Positions 1 to 8,633 of a stretch of 64,000 nucleotides of DNA are shown here, piece by piece. The position numbers and the translations under genes were made by a program. Numbering within the stretch: the first letter of the stretch is position 1; each line of letters opens with the position of its first letter. The stretch lies in assembly GCA_900546065.1 (NCBI GenBank), contig URBK01000005.1, positions 70,625 to 134,624 of the forward strand, given 5' to 3'. The notes beneath the pieces were generated by a model. The model saw only the letters and a program-made list of their open reading frames with translations. It searched no databases and was not told the origin of the DNA. The stretch comes from an uncultured Alistipes sp. GTDB lineage: Bacteria > Bacteroidota > Bacteroidia > Bacteroidales > Rikenellaceae.

Positions 1-1804
1 GGGCGGTACGCTTACCACCATAGCCGTGTTCCTGCCCCTTACGATGGTAAGCGGTATGGCCGGCGTGCTCTTCAACTCGCTCGGCTGGATGGTAACCATC
101 ATGCTCTCCGTATCGACGGTTGCCGCCATCACCTTCACGCCGGTGCTCTGCTCGCTCATGATGAAGGAGAAGCCCACCAAGACGTGGTTCCAGAAGAGCA
201 TCGATGCCGGAATGTCGCGGTTCAACAATTTCTACGGCGGCATTCTTGACTGGTGCGTGCACCACCGCAAGACCGTCATAACAGGTGCGGTTGTTATGTT
301 CTTCGCCATCATGGCCGGCCTCGGCCCGAAGGTCCCGACCGAGTTCTTCCCCGTGCAGGACAATGCCCGTATAGGCGTTACTATCCAGTTGCCCGCAGGT
401 ACGGCGCAGGAGATCACGCGCGAGCTGGCGCTGGAGATAAGCGACCGTTTCCGCGAGGCGTATCCCGAGATCATTACGGTGAACCTTACCGAGGGTCAGG
501 CCGATACCGACAATACTTTCGCCTCTATGCAGGACAACGGTACGCACTATATCTCGATGAACATTTCGCTGGTGGAGAAGACCGAGCGCGAACGCTCCCT
601 TACCGAGATCGGCGACGGCATGCGTGCCATCCTGAACGAGTATCCCGAGATACGCACCTACAACGTCAACGTGTCGGGATCGCAAGGCGGCGTTTCGGGC
701 CAGAGTGCTGTCGATGTGGAGATTTACGGTTACGACTTCGATACGACCGACGAGTTGGCGCAGCAGGTGTCGGATATGATGCAGGCGCTGCCCATGTGCT
801 CCGAGGTTACTATCTCGCGTGACGAATACACGCCCGAGTACCATGTCGATTTCGACCGCGAGAAACTCTCGCTCAACGGCCTCGACGTTACTACGGCCGC
901 CATGTATCTGCGCAACCGCATAAACGGCTCGGTCAACTCGTATTACCGCGAGGACGGCGACGAGTACGACATCCGCGTGCGTTACGACCGTCAGTTCCGC
1001 GAGTCGGTTGAGGACATCGAGAACATCACCATCTACAACGCGCAGGGCAAGGGCATCAAGGTGCGCGATCTGGGTGTCGTGAAGGAGGCATATACGCCGC
1101 CTACGATCGACCGTAAGGACCGTGAGCGTTACGTGACCGTCTCGGGTGTCGTGGCCCACGGATATGCCATGGGCCAGCTCATCGAGGAGGTCGAGAAAGG
1201 TATGAGCAACATAGAGATGCCGGCGGGCTACGTATGGGACCTCGGCGGAACCTACGAGGACCAGCAGGATACGTTTGCCGACCTGATCACGCTGATGGTA
1301 TTGATGGTGATTCTGGTCTACCTCATCATGGCGTCGCAGTTCGAGTCGCTCACATATCCTACGGTGATCATGTTCTCGATACCGTTCGCCCTTGTGGGTG
1401 TTATCATAGGACTGTTCCTGACCGATACGGCGATGGGTGTCATGGCCCTGTTGGGAGTGCTGATGCTCGTAGGTATCGTGGTGAACAACGGTATCGTGCT
1501 GGTGGACTATACGAATCTCTGCCGCGAACGCGGTATGGGCATATACGAAGCAGTGGTGACGGCCGGCCGCAGTCGTCTGCGCCCGATTCTGATGACGACG
1601 CTCACGACGGTGCTGGGTATGGTGCCTATGGCCGTGGGTACGGGTATCGGTTCGGAGATGTGGAATTCGCTGGGTATGTCGGTGGCATGGGGCCTGTCGT
1701 TCTCGACGCTCATCACGCTGATCCTTATCCCGACACTCTACACGACGTTCGCCGTGTTTGGCGAGAACCGCAGAAAAAGGAAAGAACTTAAATTGCAGCA
1801 ATAG
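1..1804 (+). CDS. RND efflux transporter permease (AcrB/HAE1 type), 5' truncated by window edge
   Basis: Inner-membrane proton-driven multidrug efflux pump of the AcrB type. The reading frame is open from base 2, so the gene starts upstream. The GTG at 26 sits inside the conserved helix segment TTIAVFLPL and is not a start. About 600 C-terminal residues are visible: the end of the first membrane bundle, the second large periplasmic porter loop (FFPVQDNARIGVTIQLPAG), and the last helices with FALVGVIIGL, the GIVVNNGIVLVDY motif and RPILMTT. The tail is short and basic. The first proton-relay helix pair lies outside the window. A membrane-fusion protein gene is expected upstream and a PII-like gene follows after 2 bp. 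The substrate cannot be inferred. Confidence 0.95.
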   Translation, partial: GGTLTTIAVFLPLTMVSGMAGVLFNSLGWMVTIMLSVSTVAAITFTPVLCSLMMKEKPTKTWFQKSIDAGMSRFNNFYGGILDWCVHHRKTVITGAVVMFFAIMAGLGPKVPTEFFPVQDNARIGVTIQLPAGTAQEITRELALEISDRFREAYPEIITVNLTEGQADTDNTFASMQDNGTHYISMNISLVEKTERERSLTEIGDGMRAILNEYPEIRTYNVNVSGSQGGVSGQSAVDVEIYGYDFDTTDELAQQVSDMMQALPMCSEVTISRDEYTPEYHVDFDREKLSLNGLDVTTAAMYLRNRINGSVNSYYREDGDEYDIRVRYDRQFRESVEDIENITIYNAQGKGIKVRDLGVVKEAYTPPTIDRKDRERYVTVSGVVAHGYAMGQLIEEVEKGMSNIEMPAGYVWDLGGTYEDQQDTFADLITLMVLMVILVYLIMASQFESLTYPTVIMFSIPFALVGVIIGLFLTDTAMGVMALLGVLMLVGIVVNNGIVLVDYTNLCRERGMGIYEAVVTAGRSRLRPILMTTLTTVLGMVPMAVGTGIGSEMWNSLGMSVAWGLSFSTLITLILIPTLYTTFAVFGENRRKRKELKLQQ

Positions 1805-1806
1805 TT

Positions 1807-2100
1807 ATGAAAGCGATCTTTGTAGCTTGCAACCAGTCGATATACGACGAGGTGCTCGATATAATGAACCGCATGCAGATGCGCGGTTACACGGGTTGGG
1901 AGGAGCTCATGGGGTGCGGCAGCAGGAATGGCGAGCCCCATCTGGGCAACCACGCATGGCCCACGATGAACTCGGCGCTGCTGACGGTTACCGACGACGG
2001 TAAGGTCGATGAGTTTCTCAAGAGCCTGAAGGAGCTTGACGAGGCCAATGAGATGCAGGGCTTGAGGGCATTCGTCTGGGATGTGACGGCGATGATCTGA
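1807..2100 (+). CDS. Small PII-like (ferredoxin-fold) protein linked to the RND pump
   Basis: A 97-residue protein starting 2 bp after the RND stop, so almost certainly cotranscribed and translationally coupled. The pattern (MKAIFVACN strand, YDEVLDIMNRMQMRGYT helix, then ALLTVTDD strand and a C-terminal strand) fits the compact fold of PII signal proteins and related metal or anion sensors. The stretch GCGSRNGEPHLGNHAWP occupies the place of the PII T-loop. Conserved Cys, His and Trp there could bind a metal. By context it may tune or report on efflux. The role is unproven; an alternative is a DUF3240/CutA-like protein. Confidence 0.7.
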   Translation: MKAIFVACNQSIYDEVLDIMNRMQMRGYTGWEELMGCGSRNGEPHLGNHAWPTMNSALLTVTDDGKVDEFLKSLKELDEANEMQGLRAFVWDVTAMI

Positions 2101-2202
2101 TTGCGGCGGTGTCGGGGCTTTGTGAGTGACGGAGAGGGCAGGTATGGTGCCTGCCGTGTGGCGAGGGGCGGGCTCCGCGCCGTGCGCAATATATCGATTG
2201 AC

Positions 2203-2245
2203 GGGGAGTGCCCGCCGCATACGTGCGGCGGGCACTCCCCTTTTT
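2203..2245 (+). terminator. Rho-independent terminator of the RND/PII operon
   Basis: Perfect 17-bp stem (2203-2219 with 2224-2240), a 4-base TACG loop, then five T. It lies about 100 bp after the PII-like stop. Confidence 0.93.
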
Positions 2246-2400
2246 GATGTTTGTTGTACTTTTTTTGCTGTCTTATGCATATTTTATATGCACTGTATAA
2301 TATTCTGTTTTTTAGAGCCATATTCGGACGCGGCGGGTGCAGGGCCGAATATGGTGCGGATCGAAAGGTCGGATTTATGACTCTGACCGTCGCCGAGGTG

Positions 2401-2431
2401 TTGCACGGTTGTGGAAAAATGTATAAATTTG
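2401..2431 (+). promoter_or_regulatory. Bacteroidota-type promoter for the first Gfo/Idh gene
   Basis: The -7 box TAAATTTG is at 2424-2431, and a GTTG at 2400-2403 stands in the -33 position 20 bases upstream. The transcript would start near 2437, about 30 bases before the ATG at 2466. Confidence 0.6.
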
Positions 2432-2465
2432 AAATAAATTTACTAATAACCTAAAACTATCTATA

Positions 2466-3638
2466 ATGAAAAACAGAAAGCTGAGAATGGGTATGATCGG
2501 CGGCGGCAGCGATGCTTTCATCGGTGCCATACACCGTCGTGCGGCCCTTATGGAGAACGAAATCGAGCTCGTGTGCGGATGCTTCAGCGTGAAGCCCGAA
2601 ATATCGATCAGCTCGGGCCGTTCGTATTATGTCCCCGACAACCGAATCTACACCACGTGGGAGGAGATGCTCGAGAAGGAGGCTGCGCTGCCCGAGGATG
2701 AGCGTATGGACTTCGTCACCATCGTTACCCCGAACCGTTTCCACTACGGGCCCGCAATGCGTGCTCTGGAGTTGGGTTTCAACGTGGTTATAGATAAACC
2801 CATGACACTGTCGCTGGAGGAGGCGCTCAAGTTGCGCGACAAGGTGCGCGAGACGGGGCTGACGTTGGCGCTGACCCATGTTTACAGCGGTTATCCCGCC
2901 GTCAAGGAGGCCAAGAAACGCATCGAGCGCGGTGATCTGGGCCGTGTGCGTCGTGTCTTTGTGGAGTACTCGCAGGGATGGCTGACGCAGCGTATCGAGC
3001 TCAAGGGCGGCAACAATGCCGTTTGGCGCAACGATCCCAAGCAGGCCGGCAAGGGCGGCTGTGTGGGTGACATCGGTACGCACGCATGGCATCTTGCGGA
3101 GTATGTAACGGGCGGTCGCGTCACGGAGCTGTGCGCCGAGTTGCAGCACGTGGCCGAGGGACGTCCCGTCGATGACGACGCATGCGCATTCCTGCACTTC
3201 GACAAGGGCTTCACGGGCCTGTTGCAGGCAACGCAGGTGGCTACCGGCGAGGAGAACAACATCCGTCTGCGCGTCTATGGCGAGAAGGGTGGTCTGGAGT
3301 GGCGCCAGATGGAGCCCAATACCCTCTATATGAAGTGGCTGGATCGTCCTACGGAGGAGGTGCGCATGGGTAACGGATACGATTACCTGACCGATTTCAC
3401 CAAGCACAACACGCGTGTTCCGGGAGGTCACCCCGAAGGCTTCATCGAGTCGTTTGCCAACATCTATCGCAACTTTGCACACACGGTGCGTGCCCGTGCC
3501 GCTGGCGAGACCCCGAGTGAAGAGTGGCTCGATTTCCCGACGGTCGAGGATGGCGTTCGCGGTATGCAGTTCATCGAGACGATGGTGGCTGCGGGATACG
3601 ATCGTGACAAGAAGTGGTACAAATGGATAGAGAAATAA
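2466..3638 (+). CDS. Gfo/Idh/MocA family oxidoreductase (cytoplasmic)
   Basis: NAD(P)-dependent sugar or inositol-type dehydrogenase of 390 residues with no signal peptide. An N-terminal Rossmann fold carries GMIGGGSDAFIG (residues 9-20). The catalytic-lysine motif follows as DKPMT, in place of the usual EKP. A C-terminal beta-sheet domain contains GDIGTHAWHLAEYV, whose Asp and His match the substrate-binding pair of the family. The gene has its own promoter and is followed by about 290 bp before the cytochrome gene. Substrate is unknown. The second Gfo/Idh protein at 5759 differs in being exported. Confidence 0.9.
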   Translation: MKNRKLRMGMIGGGSDAFIGAIHRRAALMENEIELVCGCFSVKPEISISSGRSYYVPDNRIYTTWEEMLEKEAALPEDERMDFVTIVTPNRFHYGPAMRALELGFNVVIDKPMTLSLEEALKLRDKVRETGLTLALTHVYSGYPAVKEAKKRIERGDLGRVRRVFVEYSQGWLTQRIELKGGNNAVWRNDPKQAGKGGCVGDIGTHAWHLAEYVTGGRVTELCAELQHVAEGRPVDDDACAFLHFDKGFTGLLQATQVATGEENNIRLRVYGEKGGLEWRQMEPNTLYMKWLDRPTEEVRMGNGYDYLTDFTKHNTRVPGGHPEGFIESFANIYRNFAHTVRARAAGETPSEEWLDFPTVEDGVRGMQFIETMVAAGYDRDKKWYKWIEK

Positions 3639-3656
3639 TGTTGCCTGCGATGAAAA

Positions 3657-3670
3657 TTCACACGTGTGAA
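3657..3670. promoter_or_regulatory. Perfect 14-bp palindrome, possible operator
   Basis: TTCACACGTGTGAA reads the same on both strands. It sits 19 bp after the Gfo/Idh stop and about 120 bp before the promoter of the cytochrome gene. It has no loop, so it is more like a dimeric regulator site than a terminator. No regulator gene is adjacent. Confidence 0.35.
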
Positions 3671-3702
3671 CATAGTCGATTGAGGTGATGTCGGATTCGG
3701 AC

Positions 3703-3732
3703 TGCCGGTTGCCGTTTTCGGGCGGCGCCGGC
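3703..3732 (+). terminator. Weak hairpin after the Gfo/Idh gene
   Basis: A GC-rich imperfect inverted repeat (TGCCGG at 3702-3707 with CCGGCA at 3728-3733), followed by an AT-rich stretch without a long T run. A plausible weak terminator. Confidence 0.4.
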
Positions 3733-3775
3733 ATCCTTATTATACAAAAAATATTTAATAAAATCTGTGGAATTA

Positions 3776-3806
3776 TTTGCCGCTGCTGAAAAATTTACTA
3801 CTTTTG
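3776..3806 (+). promoter_or_regulatory. Canonical promoter of the cytochrome-SUMF1 gene
   Basis: TTTG at 3776-3779, 19 bases, then TACTTTTG at 3799-3806. This gives a leader of about 110 bases before the ATG at 3926. Confidence 0.8.
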
Positions 3807-3925
3807 ACGTAGATTATGACACAGGATACGGACGGACAGTCTTCGAGGGAGCATGCCGTCCGGATTTCATGCGGGAGGATTCTGATTCATTGATTTTTTG
3901 ATTTTGAGCGGTTTGGTTATTTGTT

Positions 3926-5464
3926 ATGTCTAAATCTGGAAGTAAAAAGAAATTTCTGCTTGTCGGCTTGGCCGGCCTTGTCGTCGGCTTCTCGCTGATG
4001 ATACTTCTCAATTCACTTTATGTCAAGAGCTCGTCGAACGAGGCTTGCATGATGTGTCACTACCATCCCGAATCGGATGCAAGCTGGAAACAGTCCATAC
4101 ACTACAATAACGGCAGCGGTGTCAAGACCGACTGCGTGGAGTGCCACCTCCCGCCCAAGGGATCGTTCGCGTACTTCAAGGCCAAGGCCAAGACGGGTAT
4201 GAAGGACGTATGGTCGTATCTGACCAAGAAGCAGGAGGATATCGACTGGGACAGCAAGGGTGAGCTGGAATATGCCACCAAGATCGTCTACAACGAGTCG
4301 TGCAAGGAGTGCCACGTCAACCTCTTCCCGGAGGGTATTACCGACGACGGCGTGACGGCGCACCTCTACTACGAGGAGAACGAGGAGAAGCTCGACCTTC
4401 AGTGCATAAGTTGTCACCTCGATGCCGGACACTACAACCCGAACTATCAGCATGGACAGATGGCAGGTCTGCCTACGGCTACGGACGCGGCGGCCGAGAT
4501 ATATACCGAGGCGACGCCCGTGACCGAGTTCAAGAACTTTACAGAGACGATACCCGGCACGTCGGCATCGCTCAAGATGGTGGCCATACCGGGCGGCAGC
4601 TTCACCATGGGTAGCCCCGAGAACGAGCCTTTCCGCCGCAGCGACGAATCGCCGCAGCGCAACGTTACCGTATCGCCCTTCTTCATCGGCGAGATGGAGG
4701 TTACGTGGGATCAGTATTGGGCCTTCTACGGCGAGACCATGTCGGAGGGACGTATTTCACCTGAGGAGGTATATGCCAACAACTCGCGTGAGGATGTGGA
4801 TGCCATAAGCGGCCCCACGCCGCCGTTCGGATTCCCCGATCAGGGTTGGGGTATGGGTGAGCGTCCTGCCATAACGATGACCCACTATGCTGCCGAGACC
4901 TTCTGCCAGTGGCTGTCGAAGAAGACGGGCAAGAAGTACCGTCTGCCGACGGAGGCCGAGTGGGAGTATGCGGCCCGCGGCGGCACCTCGACACCTTACT
5001 TCTTCGAGGGCAGCCCCAAGAAGTTCTCGAACGAGGGCTTCTGGAACGGACTCTTCGGTGCCGATACGGCTGTCATCAACAGCTATGTGGTCTATGTGAA
5101 CAACAGCAAGAACCGTACGCAGGAGCCTGCGAAGATGAAGGCCAACCCGTTCGGATTGAAGAATATGCTGGGTAACGTCATGGAGTATTGCTCGGACTGG
5201 TATGCCGAGGATGCATACTCGCAGCTTCAGGACGGAGCCACGGATCCCAAGGGCCCGGCATCGGGTGAGGAGCATGTAGTGCGTGGCGGCCTTTACAATG
5301 AGGATGCCGCAGAGATGCGATGCGCCGCACGTGCCCACACCGAGCATGACGCTTGGTTGAAGACCGACCCGCAGAACCCCAAGAGTATATGGTGGTACTC
5401 GGATATCAAGGGTATAGGTTTCCGCGTCGTGTGCGAGGTTCCCGAAGGGGTCTCGGCACAGTAA
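3926..5464 (+). CDS. Membrane-anchored tetraheme cytochrome c (NapC/NirT-like) fused to a SUMF1/FGE-fold domain
   Basis: 512 residues. Residues 10-31 form one N-terminal membrane helix. Four CxxCH c-heme sites follow (C41MMCH, C70VECH, C126KECH, C160ISCH), spaced as in NapC/NrfH quinol-oxidising cytochromes. From about residue 214 a full SUMF1/EgtB/GldK-type domain runs to the end (GGSFTMGS, RLPTEAEWEYAARGG, GNVMEYCSDWY, VVRGG). The Cys residues expected near the end of true formylglycine-generating enzymes are not seen, so this domain is more likely structural or binding than sulfatase-activating. The protein would sit in the inner membrane with both domains outside. It could pass electrons from or to the quinone pool. 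CcsB and CcsA for heme attachment are encoded 3 kb downstream. Confidence 0.85.
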   Translation: MSKSGSKKKFLLVGLAGLVVGFSLMILLNSLYVKSSSNEACMMCHYHPESDASWKQSIHYNNGSGVKTDCVECHLPPKGSFAYFKAKAKTGMKDVWSYLTKKQEDIDWDSKGELEYATKIVYNESCKECHVNLFPEGITDDGVTAHLYYEENEEKLDLQCISCHLDAGHYNPNYQHGQMAGLPTATDAAAEIYTEATPVTEFKNFTETIPGTSASLKMVAIPGGSFTMGSPENEPFRRSDESPQRNVTVSPFFIGEMEVTWDQYWAFYGETMSEGRISPEEVYANNSREDVDAISGPTPPFGFPDQGWGMGERPAITMTHYAAETFCQWLSKKTGKKYRLPTEAEWEYAARGGTSTPYFFEGSPKKFSNEGFWNGLFGADTAVINSYVVYVNNSKNRTQEPAKMKANPFGLKNMLGNVMEYCSDWYAEDAYSQLQDGATDPKGPASGEEHVVRGGLYNEDAAEMRCAARAHTEHDAWLKTDPQNPKSIWWYSDIKGIGFRVVCEVPEGVSAQ

Positions 5465-5505
5465 CCCCAGCGGTCGATATTGTCCCGAGGGCCTGCAACA
5501 GCGGG

Positions 5506-5619
5506 CGGCAGACGACAGGCGGCTGTCGAATAGGGGATAATTCGAAGGTTTGGGTCGGCAGACGATTGGCGGCTGTCGAATAGGAGAGGAGCCGAAGGTT
5601 TGGGCGGCATATGATCGGC
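5506..5619. repeat. 50-bp tandem repeat, two good copies and a decayed third
   Basis: Unit 1 (5506-5555) and unit 2 (5556-5605) are head to tail at exactly 50 bp and share CGGCAGACGA, GGCGGCTGTCGAATAGG and CGAAGGTTTGGG blocks. A third start CGGCA..GATCGGC at 5605-5619 decays. Unit 1 contains the inverted pair CGACAG/CTGTCG. It lies between the cytochrome stop and the lipoprotein Gfo/Idh start. Apart from it, the 290-bp gap shows nothing recognisable. Confidence 0.8.
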
Positions 5620-5758
5620 AACTGCCGGTAGTCAAGGCTTCGAAAATCGGCGGCGATTATCTCTCGGCGAAAAGATGCGGTCGGACGCGGTGTCCGTCGG
5701 ATATAATAAGATGAAGAGACTGTTTATAACACTTTAACTCTATAAAACTACTACGATT

Positions 5759-7117
5759 ATGAGCAAGAACAAGATCAGCAGAAAGGACTTCCTGTCGTAT
5801 TCTGCGCTTTTGGGCGTAACGAGCATGGTCGGATCTTCGACCCTTCTCTCGTCATGTGGCGGTGCCAAGGGCCCCGTTTATACTCCTCTGAAGCAGGCCG
5901 GAGAGTACTATATCCCCGAGTTGCCTGACAAGGCTATCGACGGCAAGGAGCTTAAGGCCGGTGTTATCGGCTGCGGCGGCCGTGGTTCGGGTGCCATTGT
6001 CGACCTTCTGACCGCTGCTAACGGCATCAAGGTGACGGCTCTGGGCGATACCTTCGCAGACCGTCTCGAGGGCTTGCGCAAGAACCTTAAGGAGCAGCAT
6101 AATCAGGATGTCCCCGCCGAGAACTGCTTCATCGGCTTCGATGCATACAAGAAGGTTATCGACTCGGGTGTCGATATGGTTATCGTTGCGACGCCTCCCG
6201 TATTCCGTCCCGTACACTTCCAGTACGCTACCGAGAAGGGTGTTCACTCGTTCCTCGAGAAGCCTATTGCCGTTGATCCCAAGGGCTACCGTATGATCAT
6301 GGCTACGGCAAAGCAGGCCAAGGCTAAGGGTCTGAGCGTGGTTACCGGTACGCAGCGTCACCACCAGCGTCCCTATGTAGAGGCGTTCCAGAAGATTCAG
6401 GAGGGCTATATCGGCCAGATCACCGGCGGTAACGTGTATTGGAACCAGAGCATGCTGTGGTACCGTGACCGTCAGCAGGGCTGGAGCGATATGGAGTGGA
6501 TGATCCGCGACTGGGTTAACTGGAAGTGGCTCTCGGGCGACCATATCGTCGAGCAGCACGTTCACAATATCGACGTCTTCCTGTGGATGTCGGGCATGAA
6601 GCCCGTCAAGGCTACGGCATTCGGTGCACGTCACCGTCGTATCACGGGTGACCAGTACGATCAGTTCAGCGTGGACTTCGAGTTCGAGAACGGCATTCAC
6701 CTGCACAGCATGTGCCGTCAGATTGACGGTTGCAGCAACAACATCGGTGAGTACATTCAGGGTACGCTCGGCTCGTGGAACAGCTACAGCAACGAGATCA
6801 AGGACCTTGCCGGCAACGTTATCTGGAAGTTCGACGAGGAGGCTGCCAAGGCTGCATTCCAGCAGCACAACCCCTACGTTCTGGAGCACGTCGACTGGGT
6901 TAACCACATCCGCAAGGGTGAGGCTCACGATGAGGCCGAGGAGTGCGCAATTTCGTGCTTGGCCGGTGTGATGGGTCGTGAGGCCGCATATACCGGAGCT
7001 ACCGTAACGTGGGACGAGATCAGCGCTTCGGCTCTGGACTATATGCCCGAGAAGCTGGAGATGGGTCCCATGGATATGTCGAAGTATGTCGTACCCGTTC
7101 CGGGCAGCGGCAAATAG
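5759..7117 (+). CDS. Exported Gfo/Idh/MocA family oxidoreductase (lipoprotein or Tat-type signal)
   Basis: 452 residues. The N-terminus SRKDFLSYSALLGVTSM followed by LLSSCGG is a signal sequence with an arginine-lysine start and a lipobox Cys near residue 33. This matches the many Bacteroidota Gfo/Idh proteins that are exported with their cofactor already bound. The Rossmann motif is AGVIGCGGRGSGA, the catalytic motif is FLEKPIAVD, and the substrate helix is DHIVEQHVHNIDVF. Likely an NAD(H)-retaining oxidoreductase acting on glycosides or sugar acids in the envelope. Its position between a multiheme cytochrome and cytochrome c assembly genes suggests that reducing equivalents may leave through heme. 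Substrate unknown. Confidence 0.88.
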   Translation: MSKNKISRKDFLSYSALLGVTSMVGSSTLLSSCGGAKGPVYTPLKQAGEYYIPELPDKAIDGKELKAGVIGCGGRGSGAIVDLLTAANGIKVTALGDTFADRLEGLRKNLKEQHNQDVPAENCFIGFDAYKKVIDSGVDMVIVATPPVFRPVHFQYATEKGVHSFLEKPIAVDPKGYRMIMATAKQAKAKGLSVVTGTQRHHQRPYVEAFQKIQEGYIGQITGGNVYWNQSMLWYRDRQQGWSDMEWMIRDWVNWKWLSGDHIVEQHVHNIDVFLWMSGMKPVKATAFGARHRRITGDQYDQFSVDFEFENGIHLHSMCRQIDGCSNNIGEYIQGTLGSWNSYSNEIKDLAGNVIWKFDEEAAKAAFQQHNPYVLEHVDWVNHIRKGEAHDEAEECAISCLAGVMGREAAYTGATVTWDEISASALDYMPEKLEMGPMDMSKYVVPVPGSGK

Positions 7118-7141
7118 TCGAATCGTAAAATTGGAATAAGC

Positions 7142-7185
7142 AAAGGGTGGAGTGGGAGCCGATGACTCCATCTCTGCCCTTTTTG
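7142..7185 (+). terminator. Imperfect terminator after the exported Gfo/Idh gene
   Basis: AAAGGG at 7142-7147 pairs with CCCTTT at 7177-7182 around an interrupted inner stem (GGAG/CTCC), followed by a T-rich tail. It may only attenuate, since the cupin gene follows on the same strand within 45 bp. Confidence 0.55.
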
Positions 7186-7227
7186 TTTCGGATAACGGCA
7201 TTGTGACGGCCGCATAGATGGTTTGCG

Positions 7228-7722
7228 ATGGGTAAGACGGAGTTTTTCGACGATGCGCTCTTCGCGCGTGTAGTGGCCGAGGCGCGTCTTTCGCCGCGGC
7301 GGAGGATGAATTACAACTTCCACCGCTCGACGGACGATGCGGTGAACCGTCTGCTCAACGCGATGCATCGGGGCAGTTATCTGCCCGTACACCGGCACCT
7401 GTCGCCCTCGCGCAGTGAGAGCTGCGTGGTGTTGCGCGGCAGCGTGGGTGTCACGATATACGACGAAGAGGGCGGTGTCGTTACGCGTCGCCGAGTCAGC
7501 GCCGACGGTGCGTGCCGCGGCTTCGATATTGAGGCGGGTGTGTGGCACGGCTTGGTGGTGTTGGAGGATGATACGGTGCTATTTGAGGTAAAGCAGGGCC
7601 CGTACGCTCCGATTACGGCCGACAATCTTGCGCCGTGGACACCCGATGCGGAGGATCGGCAGGCCGTTGCCGAGTTTATAAATGAATTGGAAACAGAATT
7701 TAAAAGATCGGATTATGAATAG
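7228..7722 (+). CDS. WbuC-family cupin-fold metalloprotein
   Basis: 164 residues without a signal peptide, so cytoplasmic. The N-terminal part carries SPRRRMNYNFHRS and the later LPVHRHLSPSRSE supplies the HxH...E type metal ligands of a cupin barrel, ending with a further His in AGVWHGLVVLEDD. WbuC proteins occur in surface polysaccharide clusters and in sugar operons. The family's reaction is not firmly established; an isomerase or epimerase role is possible. Its stop overlaps the start of the next gene by 8 bp, which implies coupled translation. Confidence 0.8.
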   Translation: MGKTEFFDDALFARVVAEARLSPRRRMNYNFHRSTDDAVNRLLNAMHRGSYLPVHRHLSPSRSESCVVLRGSVGVTIYDEEGGVVTRRRVSADGACRGFDIEAGVWHGLVVLEDDTVLFEVKQGPYAPITADNLAPWTPDAEDRQAVAEFINELETEFKRSDYE

Positions 7723-8620
7723 AAAAGAGTTTTTACAGCGTTCGCTGGCCGGAGCTGCTACGATAGCCGTAGCGGGTGCTCCCGTGGAGCTTATGGCGGC
7801 ATGCACGGCCAAGAAGGGCGGCAAGGTTGAGCTTAAGCTGTCGTTTCAGGAGGGTATAGCACCCGGAACGAGCCTGAACGAGAAACTGGATTATATGGAG
7901 AATCTGGGTGTCGTAGGTTTCGAGCCCGGAGGCGGCAATCTGGCTGCCCGCGTGAACGAGATCGAGCAGGCGCTCAAGGGCCGCAACATCAAGGTTTCGG
8001 CAATATGCGCAGGTTTCAGCGGTTTCATCTTGGCGGAGGATCCCGCAGTCAAGGCGCAGTTCGACTCGACGATGCGCGACATCATAGCCGCTGCCGGCGA
8101 GCTGGGCTCGACGGGCGTTATCATGGTGCCCGCCTTCAACGGCCAAAAGCCTTGCAAGCCCCATACGATGGAGACCCGCAATTTCCTCACCGAGCAGCTC
8201 CACGAGTTGGGCGAGTATGCGCTCAAGTGCGGAACGACGGTGATTCTGGAGCCCTTGAACCGTGGCGAGGCCTTCTATCTGCGCCTTGTGGAGGATGCCG
8301 CCGCCATCTGCCGCGACTCGAAGAGTGCGGGTGTGAAGTGTATGGGTGACTTCTGGCACATGATGGAGGAGACGTCGGACTACGCAGCCTTCATGTCTGC
8401 CGGTACGGAGTATCTGCAGCACGTACACGTAGCCAGCCGCGGCCGCCGCAGCATGCCGGGCGAGGATGGCGAGAAGGATAATTATATCGACGGAATGCGC
8501 GCCTTGAAGGAGATCGGATACCAGCACTATGTCAGCTTCGAGTGCGGCTCGCAGGGTCCCCGCGAGCAGACCGTGCCCGCCGCAGTGGCTCTGCTGCGCG
8601 AGCAGTGGAAAAAGGCCTGA
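7715..8620 (+). CDS. Exported sugar phosphate isomerase/epimerase-like TIM-barrel protein
   Basis: 301 residues from the ATG at 7715. An in-frame ATG at 7682 would add 11 residues ahead of the signal peptide, so the later start is preferred. The N-terminus MNRKEFLQRSLAGAATIAVAG...LMAAC is an export signal ending in a lipobox-like Cys. The barrel follows with LSFQEGIAPG, the metal ligand region VILEPLNRGEAFYL, CMGDFWHMM, a QHVHVA strand and the final YVSFECG. This is the xylose-isomerase-like / AP endonuclease 2 fold. Export is unusual for this fold but common in Bacteroidota clusters that hold exported Gfo/Idh proteins. An epimerase, isomerase or keto-sugar lyase role is likely. Overlaps the cupin gene. 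Confidence 0.85.
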   Translation: MNRKEFLQRSLAGAATIAVAGAPVELMAACTAKKGGKVELKLSFQEGIAPGTSLNEKLDYMENLGVVGFEPGGGNLAARVNEIEQALKGRNIKVSAICAGFSGFILAEDPAVKAQFDSTMRDIIAAAGELGSTGVIMVPAFNGQKPCKPHTMETRNFLTEQLHELGEYALKCGTTVILEPLNRGEAFYLRLVEDAAAICRDSKSAGVKCMGDFWHMMEETSDYAAFMSAGTEYLQHVHVASRGRRSMPGEDGEKDNYIDGMRALKEIGYQHYVSFECGSQGPREQTVPAAVALLREQWKKA

Positions 8621-8633
8621 AATATGAGTGCCT

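Noticed and set aside
2126..2454. Short + frames in the gap after the PII-like gene
   Set aside because: They run through the strong terminator at 2203-2245 and the promoter at 2424.
4565..5464. The SUMF1 domain as a sulfatase-activating enzyme
   Set aside because: The paired Cys near the end of the fold that true enzymes use is not seen, and no sulfatase gene occurs in the window.
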